64,000 nt of DNA from Bradyrhizobium sp. AZCC 1610 (lineage in GTDB: Bacteria > Pseudomonadota > Alphaproteobacteria > Rhizobiales > Xanthobacteraceae): NCBI RefSeq assembly GCF_036924515.1, contig NZ_JAZHRR010000001.1, positions 5,613,001-5,677,000 on the forward strand, given 5' to 3'. Positions 60,083 to 64,000 of the stretch are shown one piece after another; the first letter of the stretch is position 1, and each line of letters opens with the position of its first letter. Made by a program: the position numbers and the translations under genes. The notes beneath the pieces were generated by a model. It ran no database searches, was not told where the DNA came from, and was given only the letters and a program-made list of their open reading frames with translations.

Positions 60083-60127
60083 AATAGAGGCAGATTTTCG
60101 GGCCGACGACCACCTCCACCGATGCCG
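60081..60127 (+). repeat. Imperfect 47-bp direct repeat, right copy (B')
   Basis: Starts CCAATAGAGGCAGATTTT and ends CCGATGCCG, 41 of 47 positions identical to 53506-53552. Marks the likely right edge of the island-like region. Confidence 0.75.
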
Positions 60128-60490
60128 ACGCATCATGCGTATCGCTCCACATCTTTGGCACTCATCGCGACGGTAGCCTCTTCAGATCGATCGCCGATAT
60201 TGCGGCATCGCTTCAGCAAAGGGGACGGGAAGATTTGGGTTAAGCGTCCAACAGCGGGAACCAACTGTAACTCCGTTACCACATTCGTGAGTTCAGTGTT
60301 GCTGTGTTCGCCGCGCTACAGACTCTGCGCAAAACTTCAGTAAGCGTGCACGACGGGGGCCACCAAAGCGGCGCGGTGGTTGCGGACTCGTCGAGGGCTA
60401 CGTGGTTTGACCTCTACGAGTCCGCACGCTCCGTTTTTCAAGCGCACGTGTGACGATCTATAGGTTCATGGAGAGAGCGGAGGGATTGAA
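60128..60490. other. Intergenic region with an inverted repeat
   Basis: About 360 bp without a supported gene. It holds a perfect 11-bp inverted repeat (60382-60427) and, at its right end, the GGAGGG ribosome binding site of the small gene at 60491. Confidence 0.45.
60382..60427. repeat. Inverted repeat, 11-bp arms
   Basis: TGCGGACTCGT / ACGAGTCCGCA, perfectly complementary, with a 24-base spacer. It is 63 bp upstream of the small gene at 60491. Could be a recombination-site arm, a terminator remnant or an RNA hairpin. Confidence 0.5.
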
Positions 60491-60682
60491 ATGCGCAAAC
60501 GTCCCGCTACGGCTACTTCAGCTGATTTCAACTTCGTCAAAGCGTATTTCGAGCTAAAGAAATTACGAGAAGACATTGAGTGCATCGAAAGATCATCGGG
60601 GCCGGCTTCAAGCCAAGCGACGGTAGCGGGTCGCGATACACCCAAGTGTGATGATGGCATCCAAGGAATTTTGCGGTCTTAG
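60491..60682 (+). CDS. Small protein of unknown function
   Basis: 63 residues from ATG with GGAGGG seven bases upstream. The N-terminal half (FNFVKAYFELKKLREDIECIERSS) is predicted as an amphipathic helix; the remainder is polar. No family recognised. The stop is followed directly by the amidohydrolase remnant. Confidence 0.5.
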   Translation: MRKRPATATSADFNFVKAYFELKKLREDIECIERSSGPASSQATVAGRDTPKCDDGIQGILRS

Positions 60683-60850
60683 CGCACCCTTGTCCGCGCA
60701 GGCGCGGATCTGACCATCAAGCAGCCACATCGCCAATGGCATCCATCCCGCTTGCGGGATGCACCACCCGGCGCCGCTGATCACCAAGTCACCCATTTCG
60801 CCACTCCCGCACCCAGGAACGCAAGCCGGCCCGCGAGCAGTTCCGCAAGG
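60683..60850 (-). pseudogene. Degraded 5' fragment of the D-aminoacylase-like gene
   Basis: Minus-strand sequence reading MGDLVISGAGWCIPQAG, then LLDGQIRA, corresponds to MSGLVISGGRVVDPASG and VLDGQIAAVG of the intact gene at 51926-53416. Nucleotide similarity extends through the ribosome binding site into the upstream region (compare 53300-53470). Several indels break the frame. Confidence 0.8.
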
Positions 60851-60895
60851 CACGTCGGCGAAGCCTGATCCAACCTGCCCTACCAATCCATTTTT

Positions 60896-61081
60896 CTAGC
60901 ATCCCATATTTTCGAACGCGGCCTGACTACCGATCAATCGTGCACCCTGCGAGATCAGTAGGAATTTTCCGGTCGAGGTGTCATAGACATGCCCGGTCAC
61001 CTGCGCCGTGACCCTCACCGGCAGATCGGATTGGATGCCCGTGAGGGGCGCGGCTGGAATTACAAGCCCTCGCTTTTGCAT
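60896..61081 (-). pseudogene. Fragment of conjugal transfer protein TrbI (VirB10 family)
   Basis: 61 residues: MQKRGLVIPAAPLTGIQSDL, then VTAQVTGHVYDTSTGKFLLI and QGARLIGSQ. This is the TrbI/VirB10 core (VIPA-L-TGI-SDLPG--TAQVT--VYD---G--LLIPQGARLIG). Intact TrbI has about 400 residues, so only a small internal piece remains, followed by unrelated residues and a stop. It marks a decayed conjugative element. Confidence 0.75.
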
Positions 61082-61095
61082 TATGGTTGCGGCTG

Positions 61096-61452
61096 ATGCG
61101 TCGTGTTTACCTTGCTCTCGGTTTTATCTTCATCGCCCTCGGCTTTGTCGGCGCATTCTTGCCGGTGCTCCCGACGACGCCATTCCTTATTCTCGCCACG
61201 ACCTGCTTCGCACGATCGTCTCCGCGGCTCGAAAACTGGCTTCTCTCCCATCCTCGCTTCGGGCCGGCGCTGCGTGCGTGGCGGGAGCGCGGCGCGATCC
61301 CTCTGAGAGCGAAACTGCTGGCCCTTGCTGGCATAAGCGCCGGATTCCTGCTGTTCTGGATCGGAAGCGCGCCTGGCCCGATCCTGATGGCATGCGTCGG
61401 CACACTCATGCTTGTGGGTCTGGTCTACGTCATCACCAGACCGTCGGCTTGA
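61096..61452 (+). CDS. DUF454 (YbaN-like) small membrane protein
   Basis: 118 residues from ATG 61096. YbaN family: YLALGFIFIALGFVGAFLPVLPTTPFLILA, CFARSSPRLENWLLSHPRFGPALRAWRERGAIP and two C-terminal membrane segments. Function unknown; inner membrane. Often found near haem or respiratory genes, none of which are here. Confidence 0.93.
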   Translation: MRRVYLALGFIFIALGFVGAFLPVLPTTPFLILATTCFARSSPRLENWLLSHPRFGPALRAWRERGAIPLRAKLLALAGISAGFLLFWIGSAPGPILMACVGTLMLVGLVYVITRPSA

Positions 61453-61473
61453 CGGCGCCGTGCATTCAATGGG

Positions 61474-61493
61474 TTGCCCAAACGTTTGGGCAA
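61474..61493. promoter_or_regulatory. Perfect 20-bp palindrome, likely operator of LuxR-type regulator
   Basis: TTGCCCAAACGTTTGGGCAA, equal to its own reverse complement, 21 bp after the DUF454 stop and 123 bp upstream of the hydrolase-LuxR gene. It could be an autoregulatory site of that gene; a terminator hairpin is less likely without a loop. Confidence 0.6.
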
Positions 61494-61616
61494 GGAATAT
61501 ACCATTGTTCTTCAAGGCGTTTCAGAACAGACGCCCCAACCTTTCGTCCAACATCCCAGACACGCGCCGTCACGGATGGCGTATAATGATCGTCACATGT
61601 TGGCAACGGAGCATTG

Positions 61617-62687
61617 ATGAAGCAGACGATACGGTTCTGCACGTCCCGCGACGGAGTGCGCATTGCCTTCGCCACGGCCGGCCATGGACCACCCATTGTT
61701 CGCGTGAACAACTGGTTCACGCACCTCGAGATCGATTGGGAGAGTCCGGTCTGGCGACACTGGATGGAGGTATTCGTGCAGCGGCACACGCTTATCCGCC
61801 ACGATCCCAGAGGCTCGGGCCTTTCCGACAGGAACGTGACGGATTTCTCGCTGGATGCCTGGGTGGCCGACCTCGAAGCGGTGGTCGATGCTGCCGGCCT
61901 GCGCCGGTTCCCGCTTTTTGGATTGTGCCAGGGCGGCTCAGTCGCGATTGCCTATGCGGCGCGCCACCCGGACCGGGTCAGCAGACTCGTCCTCTACAGC
62001 GCCTATCCTCACGGTGCTTATGTCGACGGTGCAGCAGAGAAAACTGCGAGGCAGGCCCAAACACTCGCGCAGATGATCGAGATCGGTTGGGGCCGGGACG
62101 CCGGGGCCTTCCGCGAGGTCTTTGCCAATCTCCTGATGCCGGACGGTGGCAAGGAGCAGCTCAAATGGATTGGCGAGTTGCAGCGGCGCAGTGCCTCGCC
62201 TGAGACCGCTTGCCGGCTCTGGAATGCCTTCCACGCCTTCGACATACGCACTGAGGCGGGCAAGGTAAGCGTGCCGACACTTGTCTTTCACGTTCGCGGC
62301 GATGCGATGGTGCCGTTCGAGTCGGGTCGACAAGTGGCGTCGATGATACCGAATGCTCGGTTCGTGCCGCTTGAGAGCAAGAACCACATTTTGCTTCCGC
62401 ATGAGAAAGCCTGGTCTGTGTTCCGCAACGAGCTCGACGACTTCCTCAGGGCTGACGAGCCTGTCAAGACGGCGGCGACCGGCGAGTTGTCCGATCTGAC
62501 GGCGCGTGAAAGGGAGATACTGGACAGAGTCGCGCGCGGGCTCAGCAACGGTGAGATTGCGAAGCTGCTGCGCATTTCCGAGAAGACCGTCCGAAATCAC
62601 TTGACGACGATCTTTGCCAAGCTCGGCCTTGCAAGCCGCGCGCAGGCGATCGTCACCGCGCGCGAGGCCGGCCTCGGCCGCAACTGA
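61617..62687 (+). CDS. Alpha/beta hydrolase-LuxR helix-turn-helix fusion regulator
   Basis: 356 residues. Residues ~1-270 are an alpha/beta hydrolase with RHDPRGSGLSDR and nucleophile elbow FGLCQGGSVAIAYA, where Cys replaces Ser, and a C-terminal KNHILLPHE with His. Residues ~285-350 are a LuxR/GerE domain (LTAREREILDRVARGLSNGE, then KTVRNHLTTIFAKLGLASRA). The hydrolase part probably senses or processes a small ester-like ligand. It may control the OsmC and tautomerase genes downstream. Confidence 0.92.
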   Translation: MKQTIRFCTSRDGVRIAFATAGHGPPIVRVNNWFTHLEIDWESPVWRHWMEVFVQRHTLIRHDPRGSGLSDRNVTDFSLDAWVADLEAVVDAAGLRRFPLFGLCQGGSVAIAYAARHPDRVSRLVLYSAYPHGAYVDGAAEKTARQAQTLAQMIEIGWGRDAGAFREVFANLLMPDGGKEQLKWIGELQRRSASPETACRLWNAFHAFDIRTEAGKVSVPTLVFHVRGDAMVPFESGRQVASMIPNARFVPLESKNHILLPHEKAWSVFRNELDDFLRADEPVKTAATGELSDLTAREREILDRVARGLSNGEIAKLLRISEKTVRNHLTTIFAKLGLASRAQAIVTAREAGLGRN

Positions 62688-62818
62688 ACGGGACAAACGT
62701 CCCGAATCCGGACTTTTCACCGAAAAATAATACGCATCGATGGGACTGGCGCCTCATGCGCCGATACCTGCCTTGGGGCATCCTCGCATCATCGGCCAGC
62801 AGACATGGGAGGGGCCCG

Positions 62819-63370
62819 ATGAGCGCAAGCACAATCGATATGGTAACGCCGCGTCAGGAACCTCTGCGCAGGCGCTATCGCGAGAGGCCGGAGCACGCGC
62901 AGATCGCAGATCACGCGCGGGCTGCAAACATAGACCGTGATCCATTCCATGGTGCGGTCGTCGCTGGCGATGGTGAGGTCTTGCTGGATTTCGGCATCCA
63001 CCGGGCCATTGGCGGCGATCACGATCTGCAGAATCCGGGCGACATGCTGTGTGCAGCGCTGGCCGCCTGCCTGGACTCTACGCTTCGGATGATCGCGGTG
63101 CGCATGGGAATCGCGCTTAAGACCCTCGCGGTCGAGGTGAGGGCCTTCGCCGACGTGCGCGGCTGTCTGGTGGTGGACCGCCAGGTCCCGGTCGGTTTCC
63201 AGCGGATCGATGTCGACGTGCTCATCGAGGCCGAAGGGAACACCGATCCCGCGCAGATCAGTAGGCTAACATCAGTCGCCGAGCGCTGCTGCGTCGTTCT
63301 TCAGACCTTGCGCGGCGACATCGCGGTGGACACGAGATTCCGCGGACCGGGCAGCCATTGCATCCGCTGA
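62819..63370 (+). CDS. OsmC-family protein
   Basis: 183 residues from ATG 62819 (GGAGGGG upstream). The OsmC core has [22 protein letters not shown] (first Cys) and [19 protein letters not shown] (second Cys area). It resembles the YhfA/OsmC branch rather than Ohr. A peroxide or thiol-related role is likely. Same direction as its LuxR-type neighbour. Confidence 0.87.
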   Translation: MSASTIDMVTPRQEPLRRRYRERPEHAQIADHARAANIDRDPFHGAVVAGDGEVLLDFGIHRAIGGDHDLQNPGDMLCAALAACLDSTLRMIAVRMGIALKTLAVEVRAFADVRGCLVVDRQVPVGFQRIDVDVLIEAEGNTDPAQISRLTSVAERCCVVLQTLRGDIAVDTRFRGPGSHCIR

Positions 63371-63435
63371 ATGAGCCGCGTCGAGAGGTTCGCGGCGATC
63401 GAAAAACTTGGACGCAGAAACAGGAGCAACAGACT

Positions 63436-63660
63436 ATGCCACTCGTCGATATTCACGTCATTCGAGACGTTTTCACACCGGCCCAGAAGCAACAGATGAT
63501 CGAGAAAGTGACCGAAGCGATGGTCGCCGTGGAGGGCGAGAACATGCGCGGCGTCACCTGGGTGAAGATCAACGAGGTCGCAAGCGGCGACTGGGCGATC
63601 GGCGGAGAAAGGCTGACGTCCGAAAAGGTGAAGGCAATCGCTGCCGGACGGGCAGCATAG
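63436..63660 (+). CDS. 4-oxalocrotonate tautomerase-family protein
   Basis: 74 residues: [20 protein letters not shown]. The N-terminal Pro after Met is the catalytic base of tautomerases, and residues ~38-50 carry [16 protein letters not shown]. Family length is 60-80. It interconverts keto/enol forms of a small acid. 65 bp after the OsmC gene. Confidence 0.93.
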   Translation: MPLVDIHVIRDVFTPAQKQQMIEKVTEAMVAVEGENMRGVTWVKINEVASGDWAIGGERLTSEKVKAIAAGRAA

Positions 63661-63705
63661 CGGCGGGCCACAGTGTCCTCGGCGGAGGCAGCCGCTGAAC
63701 CAGCA

Positions 63706-64000
63706 ATGGAACCCTCCGGGCCCCATCGCGCAGGACGGTTGGTCTTGCGCGCGTGCGTGACGTCTGGCACGTGCTATCTTGACGTCGGTTGCGGCGCCGG
63801 CATGGCGGCGCAGATGGCCGCGGCCCGCGGCGCCAAGGTATCGGGCATCGATGCCGCCGAAGCATCCGGCGGGATCAACGTAGACGACGGCGTCGAACCT
63901 AACCGCTATAGATCAGGCCGGCGGGGATCGCACATTCCGGCTCATGCACGTCCGACGGCCTGCATGACGCGCAAGTCCGCAGGCGGGACAGCCTGTGTTG
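63706..64000 (+). pseudogene. Degenerate class I SAM-dependent methyltransferase fragment
   Basis: The plus-strand frame is open from ATG 63706 to the window end. It contains a good SAM-binding motif I, YLDVGCGAGMAAQMAAARGAK then GIDAAEA. Neither the preceding residues nor what follows (SGGINVDDGVEPNRYRSGRR) resembles the rest of a methyltransferase. Only about 35 residues of homology remain, so it is probably a remnant. Confidence 0.55.

Noticed and set aside
53506..60127. Site-specific integration (att) sites of an integrase-driven island
   Set aside because: The repeats differ at 6 of 47 bases, no integrase is present and no tRNA gene is nearby, so att function cannot be supported.

Overview
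The window looks like chromosomal DNA of a Bradyrhizobium-type alphaproteobacterium (Nitrobacteraceae). It is GC-rich, carries a small secreted Cys-containing protein of the DUF3551 type common in that group, and is dense in Liv-type ABC, TRAP and Bug-type (TTT) uptake systems and aromatic catabolism genes. No rRNA, tRNA or CRISPR array is visible. These assignments come from reading motifs; no database search was run.

Layout. 1-4.1 kb: an operon-like YcaO protein and SARP/BTAD regulator (cut by the window edge), facing an unknown gene, then an XRE regulator and a small unknown protein. 4.4-7.1 kb: phosphoglucomutase, a DUF3551-like secreted protein and a hotdog thioesterase. 7.5-38.7 kb: a large catabolic region with two paralogous MarR regulators, two CoA ligases, two Liv-type binding proteins with a full Liv transporter (LivM and LivG fused), an isatin-hydrolase-like cyclase, a thiolase-like protein with a DUF35-SDR partner, a gentisate-dioxygenase-like cupin, an FAH hydrolase, a frameshifted flavin reductase, an acyl-CoA dehydrogenase, an IorA/IorB-like oxidoreductase and a complete Rieske dioxygenase with its reductase. 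This content fits an indole-3-acetic acid (auxin) degradation locus of the iad type running through dioxindole-acetate, isatin and anthranilate. Related palindromic sites lie in front of the transcription units and are probably MarR operators.

38.8-53.4 kb: a GlxA-like regulator; a seven-gene minus-strand catabolic operon (HpcH aldolase, cupin, DUF6282, esterase-like protein, Bug binding protein, SDR, ALDH) divergent from an IclR regulator; a TRAP transporter; and a D-aminoacylase/CobW pair.

53.5-61.1 kb: an island-like stretch. It is bounded by 47-bp imperfect direct repeats, holds three copies of a long hairpin repeat, and has a minus-strand run of unrecognised genes with nuclease-like and TIR/NDT-like motifs, two of them apparently frameshifted. 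Next to it are remnants of the D-aminoacylase gene and of a conjugation gene (trbI).

61.1-64 kb: a DUF454 membrane protein, an alpha/beta hydrolase-LuxR fusion behind a perfect 20-bp palindrome, an OsmC-like protein, a tautomerase and a degenerate methyltransferase fragment.
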